Shown here in pieces: positions 37,201-49,150 of a DNA stretch of 64,000 bases. This stretch comes from Apteryx mantelli (lineage: Eukaryota; Chordata; Aves; Apterygiformes; Apterygidae), in NCBI RefSeq assembly GCF_036417845.1, contig NC_090020.1, positions 42,206,425-42,270,424 on the forward strand, in the 5' to 3' direction. Position 1 is the stretch's first letter. Each line of letters starts with the position of its first letter. Below the pieces are notes generated by a model. That model ran no database searches. It had not been told where the DNA came from and was given only the letters and a program-made list of their open reading frames with translations. The position numbers and the translations under genes are program-made.

Positions 37201-38770
37201 TGCCATGGCAGCACACCCTATATGAGGCTATAGCTTTTGCAACAAAAATCATAAACTCAACAGGATTTCAAATGAATATGTTAGTATTTGAAACCATGAG
37301 TGAAGCCTGGGAGTAGAAAGTAGTACTTTGCCTTAAACTGGCTAAAGCCACTGGGGAACTACACTCATCATTTAAATACCCTTGCTTGAGAACTGCTGTC
37401 TTAACAGCTTCTTCACATTTCTAAAACATATATTAAATTTGAACTTCAGAGAGGGGATTTTTCTGGGTACACCACCAGTTACAGCAAGAAATTTAAGTTG
37501 TTCTTACTTAGTAAAGGCAAAGCTTAGAATAAAGAGAAATGATTTAGGTAAGAATGCAGAAGAGATTGGAAATGTAGAAGAATGGTACTTTCCGTAAAAT
37601 TTAATGGACTTTCCATACTACAGTGAGTCTACAGCTAGTCACTAAACATGTGATCATGCATGATCCCCAAAAAAGGGAACAATGCAGTACATTAGAGAGT
37701 ATTAAGTGCAAATAAGAAGCCCCCAGTCATGCCACCACTTAGGCCAGTAAGTTTACAAATTGCAGAACATTGGCCCAAAGCCGTTACTGTGGAGTTCCTC
37801 AGGTCTCTAACATGGGGGGCAGGTGTTAATTTGGATTTAAATATGAACATCGAATACTCAAGCTAATTCTGCATTAAATTGGTAGTGTGGACATATGTAC
37901 CTATTAGCCTGAAGAACAGATTATTGAGATCGGTCATAAAGTCGTTTATATTTTGCCTTGTATTTAGCACTGAGGGTTTTCTCTTAAACTTGCTCTGTTG
38001 TTTAAGACTCTCTGGCTTGGAAATCATGCTTCCAGTTTTTTAAAATGAACATCTGGTTTCAGATTTTCTGGCCTGCAGTGAGAGGAGTTGCTGGTTTCTG
38101 TCGAGTCCTGGAACAACATGCGGAGAGCAGACATGGCTCTATTCCAGAAGAAGCTAAGGCTGGGCTGGTTTTTGATCCCTGCTACTTCTGTTGGTAGGCC
38201 AAGACAGCAATGCTTTGAAAACCAGGAATCCTCTAACTTCCAGCCTACATTTATTCACAGGCCATTTATGCTCATTTGAACCTGTGGCAACATTTTCCTT
38301 TGGCGTAAACTGTTCACTTTCCTCTTTAGATTTTTATATAGAGAGAATATTTAGCTACAGCTACAAAATCACAGTGGAAAAATATGAAAACTAAAAGCAA
38401 AACCATCCTCATGTTTTATATGTATCTACTACCGACAGGTCTGAGCTACATCAGAAGGCTCTAAAGATCATAAATATGTACGTACACACAATATACTTTA
38501 TTTTGGATGCAGAACTGATAACATCACAACTGCCCAACCTATCTGCAGTTACTAATTTCAGGAGATGTTCCCTTGTGTAGAAATTCACTAGTTGATTATT
38601 TCAGCTGATTTCTAGTAGGGGAACTGCAGTGACCTAGGAGCTGAATTCTGTTTTACTAGGCAATAGACTCTCTCCGTATTCTGTTTACTATTATATCTGG
38701 TTTACTAAGCTGAATATAGCCTGTATCTAAAGCCTGGGCTGCATCTACAGTTTCTTTGACTTAAGTGCAG
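34257..38770. other. Intergenic region upstream of DTWD2
   Basis: About 4.5 kb of AT-rich DNA without a convincing exon or recognisable repeat. The overlapping plus-strand frames near 36.1-36.6 kb (up to 106 codons) have no recognisable domain and no supporting signals. I see nothing else definite here. Confidence 0.6.
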
Positions 38771-38779
38771 GCACTGCTG

Positions 38780-39480
38780 ACGGTGGAAAACTCGGGCCGG
38801 GCCGGGCCGCGCCGCGCCGCCTGCGAGCGCCGCGCACCAACGGCTCCCCCTACCTGCCGGCCACGGCACGCCCCCGCCAACGGTGGCACAAACACCGCGC
38901 CCCCATAGGCGGGACGGAGTCCCCCGCGCTCTGATTGGTTGGGCGCCCACGAGGGGCGGTCCCACATGGAGGGGCGGGCGTTTTCCAGCGCGAGCGCGCC
39001 GCCGCGCGGGTGGTTTCTCTTGCCTCCGGGCGCCCCCTGGCGGCGGCGGCCCTGCTGCTACGGGCCGGCATGGAGCGGGGCGCCCTGGCAGGCGGGAGCG
39101 CGGCGGCGGAGGTCGCGGGCCCGGCACCGACCGCTGCCCTGGCGGAGGAGGAGCGCGAAAGCTGCGCGGGCCTGTGGGAGCTGCCGGTGGAGCGCTGCGA
39201 GAGGCGGCCCGAGTGCGGGCGCTGCGGGTAAGGCGAGGCGAGGCCGCGGCCGCGGAGGGGGGAGGCGGCGCCCGGGGCCCGGCGGGGCGGCGGGAGGCGG
39301 TGCCGGCGGCTGCGCGGTGCGGCCGGGCCAGGAAGGGGCTGGCGGCGGGCTCCTGCGTGCCCGGAGCGCGGCCGTTGGCAGCGACCCCGGGGCCGCTCGC
39401 GCCCACGCGCGGGGCGCTGCGCTCTGCGGGGCCGCCGGCGCAGCTGCTGCCTGCCGTTGCTGTTGGCGCAAGCGCTTCGG
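38780..39480. promoter_or_regulatory. DTWD2: CpG island and promoter of DTWD2
   Basis: An abrupt GC-rich, CpG-dense island surrounds DTWD2 exon 1. Upstream of the ATG are a reverse CCAAT box (TGATTGGTT, 38932-38940), several Sp1-type GGGCGG or GGCGGG boxes (for example near 38909, 38954 and 38972), and short GGGCC and GCGCC tandem units at 38793-38820. No TATA box is evident at the expected distance. It looks like a constitutive housekeeping promoter. Long open frames on both strands here come from GC-rich composition. Confidence 0.85.
39070..39227 (+). CDS. DTWD2: DTWD2 coding exon 1 (tRNA-uridine aminocarboxypropyltransferase 2)
   Basis: The ATG at 39070 sits in a good context (GGCATGG). 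It opens 52 codons plus two bases, ending at the donor CTGCGG|GTAAGG, so the intron is in phase 2. An Ala/Glu-rich, poorly conserved N-terminus (residues 1-33) leads into LWELPVERCERRPECGRC, which matches the start of the conserved part of vertebrate DTWD2 as I remember it. Cys49 and Cys52 form the first CxxC of the putative zinc site at the front of the DTW domain; the second pair would be in exon 2. DTWD2 transfers the aminocarboxypropyl group of S-adenosylmethionine to a D-loop uridine of certain tRNAs (acp3U). The exon faces away from DMXL1. The catalytic DTW motif is not in this window. Confidence 0.88.
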
Positions 39481-40849
39481 TGGTGGTTTTTTGTTTTAAA
39501 TTTTTTTTTATAGAAAATCTACATTAGAAAGGGCTGTTTTCTTTTCAAAATCGCTCGCAGGGTGATGCTTACATCACACTAAACAGGAACCATGTAGTGC
39601 CTAAGGAAAATGGGTTTACTTGTTTAAGTTTTGGGAAATTGAGTGTTTGAGAAAAGCTTAATTATGGTGGTGGCTTGCTTATTAAACCACTGACTGTCAT
39701 ATGTGTAGTGGTATCAGCTGCTTAATTGAAGTTGAAATCTCATTGGACCCTGGGATGTTTCTATGACTGTTCATTGATATGTGTATATATATTGGTGTTG
39801 AAGCTAGCTTCAGGTTATCTGTTAATGGTTTAACTCTGCCAAAGCTGTCTTCCTTGTGTTCCTCCCTAAGGCTTGGGAAACAATTTCAATTGCTTTTGGC
39901 ACAGAAATGTAGTGGAAGCTTGGGAGACAGTGGAGGTGGGAAGAGTTTGTATGGGTTTATTACTGTTGGTCAGGCACTGGTGTAAAAAATACATATACTG
40001 AATGTAAAAACAACAACAACAAAAAAACCCCATTTGTTTATATAGCATATCTAGTTATATATATATTTTTTTCTTTTTGGAAGGAGTCACTGCCTGTTTT
40101 CATGGATAGCTTAAACTTGTCTGTACTAGATTAGATCCAGTGTCTGTGTTGCTCAGGATCCCTTGTGCACAGTCTGCCTCTGTGAAGCTCAGGCAACTTA
40201 GAAAATGCCCCTGAAAGACTTCAGGGGTTTAAGGTGGGGAGGGGAGAGTCTGGCATGCCTATGAGTATCATATAGTGAAGTACATAAAACCTCAGTAAAG
40301 CTGCCAAGTTCTGCTACCTTATCAAAAGAAGTTTAAAAGCGAGAAACTACTCCTACTTAACAATTTTATAGATAGCTTTGAAATCTATTCAAGTGCTGGA
40401 AAATGGAGGTGTTAATGTAACTTGATGTAAACTCAGATTTGTAAAACATTCAGTGGCTTTGGATTTTATATCACATACACACAAAAACGCACACACTTTT
40501 AATAAAGTGAGTTGGCTGTATGTCAATCTCAGAATTCAAGAATTTATTCTTTAGTGAAGTTCTGTAAATAACTTTTGTAAATAGTCTTTAAAAAAGTCAG
40601 TGAGGTTTATTAGACCTGTTAGGTGAACATTTTGATACTATTTCTAAGTTTGAATTTATAGTTTTAGAAAAAGTCATTACACTTGTAAATGTTAACTATT
40701 AGAAAGACAAAAATAAACCAGAGCCATGGTATATGACACTGCCCCATTGATAATTTGCTGTTTTTCAGCTAGTTTTACTACAGGGGTCATCTTGAGGCAG
40801 ATGTAGTTTTGTGTGTATTTGGTATGCCCCAATTGGTTTTTCTTCAGTG

Positions 40850-41600
40850 AATTTCTCCAGTCCTCCTTGAACCTTATATCCCCAACATCTTGCTCGCAAA
40901 GGAACTCTCAGGCCTAAAACCCCCAGTATAGGGAATTACCTTTTCATGTTTGTTTTGGTTGTGGCTTCTCACTCCCTCTTCTGCACACAGTATTCAAGGT
41001 GTGGGTAAGTTGGAGATTTGCATGTTGGGGGAAGTTTCTGTTTATTCTTGTAAGGACCTTTCCTCATGCTGGGCTGCTTAGTTTACTAGTAAGCTTTTGG
41101 TGAGGAACTTCTTTAAAGCCTTTTGGAAAGCCAGAGTTGTTGTGTTTTTTTTATGACTAGACAGACCACTCTCACCCAGATGTTCAGTGACCCTTTCAGA
41201 GAGCTTCAGTAGTTTTGAAAAGCAGGATTTCTGTTTGCGAAAGCAATGTTAATTCTTCCTATGTAAATCATATTTTCTAAGTGTCTGCTAATTGTATTTT
41301 TTATTGTAGTTTCTGCTTACATGAACAATTTTACCTGTTGCAGATTTTTTAAGTTGGCTTCATGTTTGCCATTTTTAGTCCTCAGTCACTAAAGAATTTT
41401 TAAGTAAGTTAATTCCCCCCTTGTTCAGCTATTTAACCTCAAGTTCTTTTAGGATGCCTGTGGGATGGTGATTATTTGTTGGCCTTCATTTTGTTGATGT
41501 GTCTCAACCTCTTTTCATAGTCTCTCCAATTCTGGATGGATTCTGAGTCACCTGCAAAGGAGGTTTCCAGAATAAGAATCTCCCTGTTTTCTTCCATAGT
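40850..41600 (-). mobile_element. Ancient CR1/L3-like LINE fragment
   Basis: Read on the minus strand, this matches the RT region of an old CR1-superfamily element that I recall from reptile and bird genomes. On the plus strand the text 'ggtgaggaacttctttaaagccttttggaaagcc', 'accctttcagagagcttcagtagttttgaaaagcaggatttc' and 'tttattgtagtttctgcttacatgaacaattttacctg' runs in the right order. It is heavily diverged with no open frame left. The ends are approximate. Confidence 0.6.
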
Positions 41601-42439
41601 AAACCTTGATGGAAAGGATATATTCAACTTCTTATCACCATGTGGTACTAAAACCGGCTTTCTTAAAAACAAAACAAACAAAAAAACCCCACAGTTGTGT
41701 TTGCTGCAAAGAGCATGGGTGCAGTGAGGGCAGACAGTGAACTACAGAAATGTAGGGAGAGAGAAATGGGGGAGGATAAAGAGACTGCACAGATGCTTAC
41801 TTTTTAAAGTAACAAGTGAAGAATATAGCAACTTCTTTTGAAAACTAAAAGCTTTGATGTTGATGTTAAACTGAGTTCTGGAATCTGTCTGTTTTTTTTG
41901 TGGGGTCTTCTCCTCATCTCCTTTCTTGAGAATAGTCTAAATTATGGAAGGGATACTTATTGTTGTGTGGCATTCTGAGGTGTGACTTGGAGTAGAAGTG
42001 AATACTGTGGTAACTTAGGGAAGATCATGGGATGTAATATTGAGACTTGCTTTTTGTCCTGAGTACTATCATGATGATGATTTGGGGCAAGTAAGTTAAG
42101 TGATTCTCAGTTTTCCAACCTGTAGATGGGATTTTGCCTCTAAAACATTTTAATGGATGTGATTTAAGAACTAGTACTTGGAATCAGTTTTTAGAGTGAG
42201 GATTGTCTGAATTCAGTACAAATGCACGAAAGAATGGGCTCTCCTGAGTGTCACTTGGGGATGTCTTATGGGGAGAGACTTAGGGTTTGGGGTGGGTTTT
42301 TTGGTACTTTTTTGCACTTTTTTTGATAGGGAAGGCATTCCTATTGTATTCTACTTCTGCAGTTCGGAGCAGGGTATCTACACAAAAAAGTGAATGGTTA
42401 ATACAGGCAGGAGAAACAGGGCTTAATTTTAGAACTGCT

Positions 42440-42780
42440 GCCTGAAAGAGCCCTCTGGGGGTCACGTAGTGCAGTCTTGTGCTGGAGTGGGACCATCGTC
42501 AGGGCTGGGTGAGGGAAGCCAGGGCTTTGTCTAGCTGTTTTATTCCATGGCCTCCCAGGGCTACGTGTTCAGTGCTGCACTACCTTCATAGTTGAGAAGC
42601 TTTTCTTAAGGCACAGTCTGACCTGTCTAAACCTCAGTTTGTAGTCATTGCCTCTTGTTATATTTGGTGCTGGAGAGAACACTTTGGCTCCGTCTTTAAC
42701 ACCCTTTCAGTTAGTTGCAGGCAGCTACTTGATCACCTTTGCCTCAGTTTTGCCAGACTATTAAAGCACAGCTCAGTGTC
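42440..42780 (-). mobile_element. Diverged CR1 3' fragment
   Basis: On the plus strand the order of segments follows the complement of the CR1 3' region: 'gttgagaagcttttcttaagg', 'acctgtctaaacctcagtttgtagtcattgcctcttgtta', 'aacaccctttcagttagttgcag'. These correspond to the end of ORF2. The 3' tail is not clear. It is older than the copy at 30-34 kb. Confidence 0.65.
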
Positions 42781-44112
42781 CTGCAATATGTTTGTGTAGT
42801 ACTCATTTTAAGGGGATTACTCATGTGTAATAGAAAATGCTACTTCTTATGCATAATGTATGACATGCTAATATTTAGTATCTATTTTTCTTTTGTTTCC
42901 CTGTAAATCATGAAATAGAATAGCCATGTGTTTGCTGAGCATAGTACCATGTTGGTTTGTGTGTCTATATCTAAAATATTATGGATACTGTACTTAATCT
43001 GTGTACTATATGAATGTTCTTTGATAAGGACCTGTGAAGGAACAGTCACGCTTCATATTTTGAGAAAAATGTATAATGTTTTTGGCAGAATTATTAATAA
43101 ATGCAAGATACTTACGTAAGTTCATAGGAAGACTGAAGAAGCAATGTGTTTTTTCTTCAGCACAAGTAAATATATGCAGCTGCCTTATAGCATGTTTCTA
43201 AGGTATTTAAACAGTAAACATGAATTTTAATGTTCAATTAACAATATCAGAGAAAGTGAAATAAGCATGCTTTTTTTTAGCAATACCTTCTGCATCAAAA
43301 TTACTTCATGGGTTTTGATTTCCTTGATGCTCTTAAAATATGAGCTTTAGGCATTTATTTTCACAGCTCTAAGTTTTATTGCAGTTTTGTACTCCCTGAA
43401 AGTATTGATTCCTTTTTGGTGCTTAAGTAAGCTTTTTATGAAGTTAAAACTATATATTTTCTTGTTCATGACCTGTAAAAAGTGACTTACTGTCCTGCAG
43501 CATAAGAGATTAAAAAAAAACAAAAAAACCCCATGCATTTCCTGTGCATTATATTTGTATTGAAAAGGGGAAAAAAGAATACACATGGCTAGGTGACAGG
43601 CATCACTTGAATGAATTTTATTATTCTAGCTTCTTGAGTGGTGTATCAAAGGGAAATTTTTTAAAACAACTATTAGCACTTCTAAAGACTTCTAAATCAG
43701 AGCAATATTTTTTGCTGAATTTATTCCTTTTGACTATAGTTAAATGTATAAAGTGGGTTTACAAGTGTGTCTGAGAGGCTACATGTCAAAATTGTATCGT
43801 CTGTCTGGGTAACTAAGTTGGTTGGAGTTTAGAGGGAGCTGAATTTGCACAGTATGAGGGGACAGAAAGGAAAAGGCTGAGCAGGTGAAGCAGAGAAATG
43901 AGGTCTGTTCATGTGAGTGTTAACAAGCAATTAAAAGCCAGGTCGTGCCAGTAGTTACTTTCCTGTATCAAGAGGATACCCTATGAGTCAAGAGTTTGCC
44001 CTGTGATTAGGCACAGTCATGTACAGCTTTAAGAGGGAGCAGCATCCTGTTGGTTGATGTGAGTGTACGTGCATTGCTACTGTGAAGGAGAGCAAATATA
44101 ACCTAGTGTTGT

Positions 44113-44513
44113 GGAAGCACCAAAATACAGTTTAGGTTCAGGTCAAGTGGAAGCTTGATTCCTATAGCTATAGGAGAGAACACAGAGCAGCAGAGTGATA
44201 GACTGCCAATTTGAACTCTGCCCAAGTGAGGCAGTTACAGAGTTGATATACGTTTGGGTTATGTGACTTGTTCTTCACAGAACTACAGCAATGTGTCAGA
44301 TTAAAAAAGGATGTGATAAGTTACAACAGGCAGTAGGAGACATGGATAAGGATCTCTAACAGTACAGATAGTACTTTCTTTTACACACAATACATTTCTT
44401 TGATAATTGAGTCATACTGACTTGTCAACGCCATTAGGTCATGCTGCAGGTATTTTTTTGCTAGACAGGCCTGCACAAGCCTATGAAGCATTAATATTTC
44501 ACTTCTACATTCA
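44113..44513 (-). repeat. Possible 3' LTR of the retroviral remnant
   Basis: On the minus strand a purine stretch AAAGGGG, ending at about 44514, is directly followed by TG, as at a polypurine-tract/LTR border. An LTR-like span of about 400 bases could end at ...CCACA near 44113. I found no clear AATAAA or second LTR to confirm the boundaries, so the left end is a guess. Confidence 0.35.
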
Positions 44514-44657
44514 CCCCTTTGAAACTTAGTGTCATATCATCTTTCCCTTAAAGGTCTAGAATATGGTGGCAGGGCTGCAGATGCCCTGCTTATGACTCAT
44601 GGGAACCCAGGATTGATCACAGTATAGGCTGTGCTGCCCCATCACCTATTCTTGCCT

Positions 44658-45115
44658 CTAGTCCTTATAATCATTTATAGTCATTAGTCTAAGCACTTCT
44701 TTCTCTTCTTTCTTATCCTTTAATATATTCAGCATTGTTTCTCTGGCCTCTGCTTGAGTTATGCCTCGTTCTATCCTTTTACATGTTAATTTCCCCCAAC
44801 ATGGGATTAACTGAACCAATACATACACAACTAGTAAAGTCAATAATCCTAATGAAATATACACTGTCTTAAGCAGTTTTCCTAATGGTCCTTCTAGATC
44901 TGGGAGCCAACCCCACTAATCAAGAGGTTTTTCTTCAGCTACTTTATCTAAGACTGTTAGTGTCTTTAATTTTTGTCCTGAAATACCAACAGAATTTACT
45001 GCTTCTGAAGATAAGGGAACTGCAGGAAAATGGGGATTATATAAAGTAGATCAAGTAACACCAGTATTGGCTAGGCAAGAAACAATCCTGCTGTTAAAAG
45101 GGTAAGATAAATAAA
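44658..45115 (-). pseudogene. Retroviral env remnant (TM subunit C-terminal part)
   Basis: The open part (44864 to 44658) begins with a membrane-spanning hydrophobic stretch of about 18 residues, followed by a cytoplasmic tail rich in Lys and Glu. Upstream the same frame continues as a TM ectodomain-like segment, but with a TAG at 44916-44918, and further upstream the frame is disturbed again. The surface subunit and the fusion-peptide region are missing. In an intact retrovirus this subunit anchors the envelope protein; this copy is non-functional. Confidence 0.65.
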
Positions 45116-45164
45116 GGTTAGTCTGGTCTGAAAGTAAAGGAGTGATGATTCTGTCCTGGCTGTC

Positions 45165-46325
45165 CTAACTGCATTTCTGAGATTGTGGCTTGGAGGAAGG
45201 GTTGGATGGAAAGGTAGGGTTACTGACTGCTGCTGGGCAGAAGGACTTGCAATTAGGTCTGTAAGGGCATTCTGACTTGCAGCATCCTTGTTCACAATAA
45301 TGACATGAATTGTTAGGAGGACTGAAATGTCTCCGATATCCTTGATCACAGCTTCTTCCCATTGTTCCTCTTCTCCTGCCCCAGCCTCTTGTAGTTCCTC
45401 TATCTGTTAATATTTCTAGGAGTAAAATGTTGGATTTACCGTGTCAGTTTAGTCTCACTGTTGATCTTTTTCCACTCCTGATATGCACTGCTGTGATTAG
45501 CAATGGTAACTGGCTCGGTAAGAGACTTAGTCTGCCCCCCGATGGCAATAGCTAGTAATTGCTCTTGAATTTTTGATTGCAAACCTTGAACAAAGGCAGC
45601 TGCCACAGCTTCTGCAGCATTTTCAGCAGCATAGTCTATGCCAGAATGCCTGTTAAAGACTTCTTTGAGGCAGTCCATGTAATCTGCAGGGGGTTACCCC
45701 TTCTTCTGTTTACAGTTATTTTGGCCCAGTCTTTTTCTTGGGCAGGCTGGCTGGATTGCCTCAAGAGGACAATCTTGATCTGATACAAGAGTTGGTTCAT
45801 ATTGGCCGAGTTTGGATTGTAACAACTATAGGAGTAATTATTACAATTATAGCAGTCTTCAGTTCTTCTCTAAAATTTTGAGGTTCTTCCCTTATGTTTG
45901 GGAATTCTCTGACTAGGTTTCTTAAGTGTCCAGGGGTCCATGGGGCATGAACAATGACCGTATCTCCTGGTCCTGGTACTTGCTGTGAAGGTGCCTGTAT
46001 TATAGGTCCCCCCTGATGATGGATGCTTCCAGTGACTGGAGAAAAACTGGGCATGTCCTCATAATCTGGGGGTGTTTGTGTCACCTCTGGTATTACAGGG
46101 ACAGAGCAAGGGAGTTCTAAAATACCCTCCTTAGTCTCTTCCTCTTTCTGTAGAAATTGCTTGGGAGCAAATGGTGTAAGATAGTGCTAGGGTTAGTAGG
46201 GAGTTGGTGTTTTTCTAACAGTTCTGTAAGATGTTTTATTTGATCTTTCAATTTTTTCCAGAGAGTCTCTCAAATGTCTACTTTGGGATTCTGTTTTTCT
46301 TTTGGAGGCTGCCTTTATCAATCAA
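45165..46325 (-). pseudogene. Retroviral gag remnant
   Basis: Three blocks in order on the minus strand. First, 46325 to about 45797 is matrix-side sequence with the late-domain-like motif PPDYED, then a capsid N-terminal-like stretch (PWTPGHLRNL). Second, 45700 to 45436 is a capsid C-terminal domain with an MHR-like start and FVQGLQSK. Third, 45362 to 45165 is nucleocapsid with a cysteine-rich zinc-knuckle-like array (CHYCEQGCCKSEC) in which the expected His is Cys. The blocks lie in different frames with stops, and there is a likely deletion between the first two. Gag forms the virion shell; this copy is dead. Confidence 0.75.
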
Positions 46326-48399
46326 AAAAATGCATGTTATAAAGACAAGTCATTTGAGTATTTCTTTTTGAATTGTGTTTATTGCTACTGATGTTTTCTA
46401 ATACTTGATGTGATAGCTGCATCATGCTGTTTGTATTTGGCAGATGGTGTGCTGTGCTTTTCTGTATACTGCATATGCAAACATTTGTGTGCACTGATAT
46501 TCCTCTCTATAGTGAAGATCTATGTAATTGTCACATGCACACAACAGCAGTATATCTTTGTGTAGAAGGGGCATGCAGAAGCTTCTTAATACAATAGATA
46601 TTTGAAGTATGTCATAAGATGGGTAACAATGCATAGGACTGAGAAACTATTTGATTTGATGCAGATGAATTAGTTGCTCTGCTGAGTTACTTTTCTGCAG
46701 GGCAGGCATTAACTGGCTGGCTGCCTGCTGTGAACAGGGGTATTGGACTGGAGGTGGAAAGTGGAACTGGGGAAGCTTTACTTCAATGAGCTTAAACTGC
46801 CATGAAGGAGAATGGTGAGATTACTTAATACTGATAAGTCAAGAGTATCTCCATTCAAAATCTATTAAAATGAATTATATATAAATATATATAACTTTTT
46901 TGAGATACAGGAGATGGTAATGTAACCACTGATGATGAGCATGTGTTAATGCTGTCATTCCTGGTCCTTTGACCAAAAGCTGGCAGAAGGAAGTCATGCC
47001 TGTGACAGAGGAGTTGGTCTTGGCAAAGTTATAGAATAATGAGACCTTGGCAGGCCTGAAATTTGCTGTAGCAGTTCATAATAAATTTTAGTTCTGAGCT
47101 GAGGCAAAAACCTGTAGATTGCAGAAATAATATTGCCTGATGAAATGTGAAGCCTTTACTCCCAAACACAAGTTTATGGCTGACTTGTTGCCAGTACATC
47201 TCCTGTCTTGCTGTAGAGCTTCTAGCTGCTGCCATGCTGTTGTTCTAAATTCTTAGGTTTTTAGTATTTCTGACAGTTTCTGTGAAAACTTCTCATTACC
47301 AAGGTATAAAAATCTTATACCACATTTCAGGAGGAAAAGCTAAAGGTAATTGGAAAAAATTACCAAGTGTTAGAATGGTTCCAGTGATGAGTGCCTTGGA
47401 CCTCTTAGAATCTTAATGTGCTTTTATTCATGTTGCTTTAAAATCGTTGTGGTTCATGTACTTAACTTTCAGTGGCTGATATTTAGGATGATAAATATCC
47501 AGACAAAAATTGGTTGATGGGTTTTGGTTGATTTTTATTCAGCACTTGGTGGATGTGTCTAGAATTTCTCATGCTCATGTTTCTTTGGCCTGTATTAACC
47601 ATCATGAGTGGTGCTAGTAGTGTTGATGAATTAAATTTTGGTGACTAGAATGTTACTTCTTTCTGCTTGGCTAAACTTCTAAGGCATTTACTCATTTCCT
47701 ATTACATTGTGATTAGATTAATGAGTAGTGATCTTTCTAGGACACGTAATTTTGTGCTCAGCCACTTTGGTTAGCATCCATTTTGATCTGCTGACATGAA
47801 AAAAGGCAGTGGATGGCAGCTGTGTCAGGATGGCTGCATCCTTTTGACTGTGGATAGCTGTTGGCTGGTAGCAGCATATCTAGAGATGAGAGCTGCTGCA
47901 GAGAATAATCTTGTTAATTAAAGCAACTCTAGTACCTTTTGATCTGCTTCTCTTCTGTAATTATATCATCTGCAACCTTGCCCTGGGGAGGGCAGTTATT
48001 GTAAGAGAAAACAAATATGTTTCAACAGGGATTAAATTGGTGAGGTCTGATCATAAGGAATACTAAAAAGACAAATAGTTCCTTTACAAGAATCACTATT
48101 GATTTTTATAGACATAGCATGAGGCAAAACATAAAACATCTATTTTTGTCTTTATGGCTTAATGGTTATGAAAATAGATTAGAGCTGAAGGATTTTTATT
48201 CATACACCCATAAGAAGTTGATTTAATCACAGCTAATTTTGGTAATATTTTCTTGTAATTTCTGATAGTTTGGCATGGGTGAATTGACTTGAAATGTGGT
48301 GCCAATAAACAAGAACAGTATTTCCTTTTGAGGAAAGCTGGTCCTGGAATATCCCAGTGTTGCTTATGACATTCAGGTGCTGCAGAGCTTTTTTGTAAA

Positions 48400-49150
48400 A
48401 GTCTGAGATGCTCTTACTTCACTCTGATTCTTCAGTTTCACAATCTTTTCTTTTTTTCCCCTAAAGCCTAGTCAAGTTTCATTTTTACAATCCCAGGCTT
48501 TCCTGTTGCTTCATATTCGCTGCTCAAACCTTCCTCTTCACTTACCTCTATGTCTAGGACTTCTTAGGGTTTTCTCTGCCTTCCCTTGAGAATGATCTGA
48601 CTTCCTCTACCTGTTGGTTTTTGCCTGCCTTTCACTTGTGCATTTTTTTCTGCCTTCTGTTCCAGATATGGAAGGTGGGTTTTGCTGTCCTCTTTGCTTC
48701 TTTTGGTTGACTGTATTTCATTCCATCATCTGATCTCCCTTTCAGATTCATTCTTTACAATGCAACTGTATTTCACTTTCTCATTTCTTAAGTCAAATAC
48801 TGTCTTATAAGCTCTGGATTCTGTTTCTTTTGGCTCTTATGTAGTTTTACCTGGATCATGCTTCAGCTCCTCAAGCTCTCCTGAAATGGCTGCTGTCAAA
48901 ATCTATAATGCTTTTTGCTCAGAACAAATAATCCACCTCCAAGTTCCTTGCTGTGTCAGCCATGTAGTAGTAGGCTGTGTTTTTACTGGAAACATAGCTC
49001 TCCTTTAGCTTCTCAGACGTGTTACCCATCTATTTTCGGCCCCCCCCCCCGTCTTTCTCCATGCTGTTTCTGGCTTATACCAGTTACACTTACTACTACT
49101 AGTGAGGGTGTGTGTTTTTTGTTTTTTAATTCTTCTCCTCAGTTTCTAAA
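48400..49150 (+). other. Pyrimidine-rich stretch
   Basis: About 750 bases where the plus strand is dominated by C and T, with many CTT/TTC/CCT runs and few long purine runs. It includes a run of ten C bases near 49041. In the DTWD2 intron this offers many cryptic polypyrimidine tracts. No gene or known repeat was recognised. Confidence 0.4.

Larger units (their letters stand above)
44110..46325 (-). mobile_element. Decayed endogenous retrovirus, pol deleted
   Basis: On the minus strand, from right to left: gag matrix/linker pieces, gag capsid, nucleocapsid, then directly the env transmembrane-subunit tail, a purine tract, and a possible 3' LTR. Protease, reverse transcriptase, integrase and the env surface subunit are absent, so a large internal deletion joins gag to env at about 45.11-45.17 kb. 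No 5' LTR or primer-binding site is visible right of 46.33 kb, so the 5' end is lost. The gag style (a PPxY motif, and a capsid with an MHR-like stretch) suggests a gammaretrovirus-like class I element, but I could not verify the class. Stops and frame changes are present throughout. It lies antisense to DTWD2 in its intron. Confidence 0.8.

Noticed and set aside
38705..39527. 233-codon minus-strand and 214-codon plus-strand frames over the DTWD2 island
   Set aside because: Low-complexity Pro/Arg/Ala/Gly translations caused by GC richness. They conflict with the well-supported DTWD2 exon.
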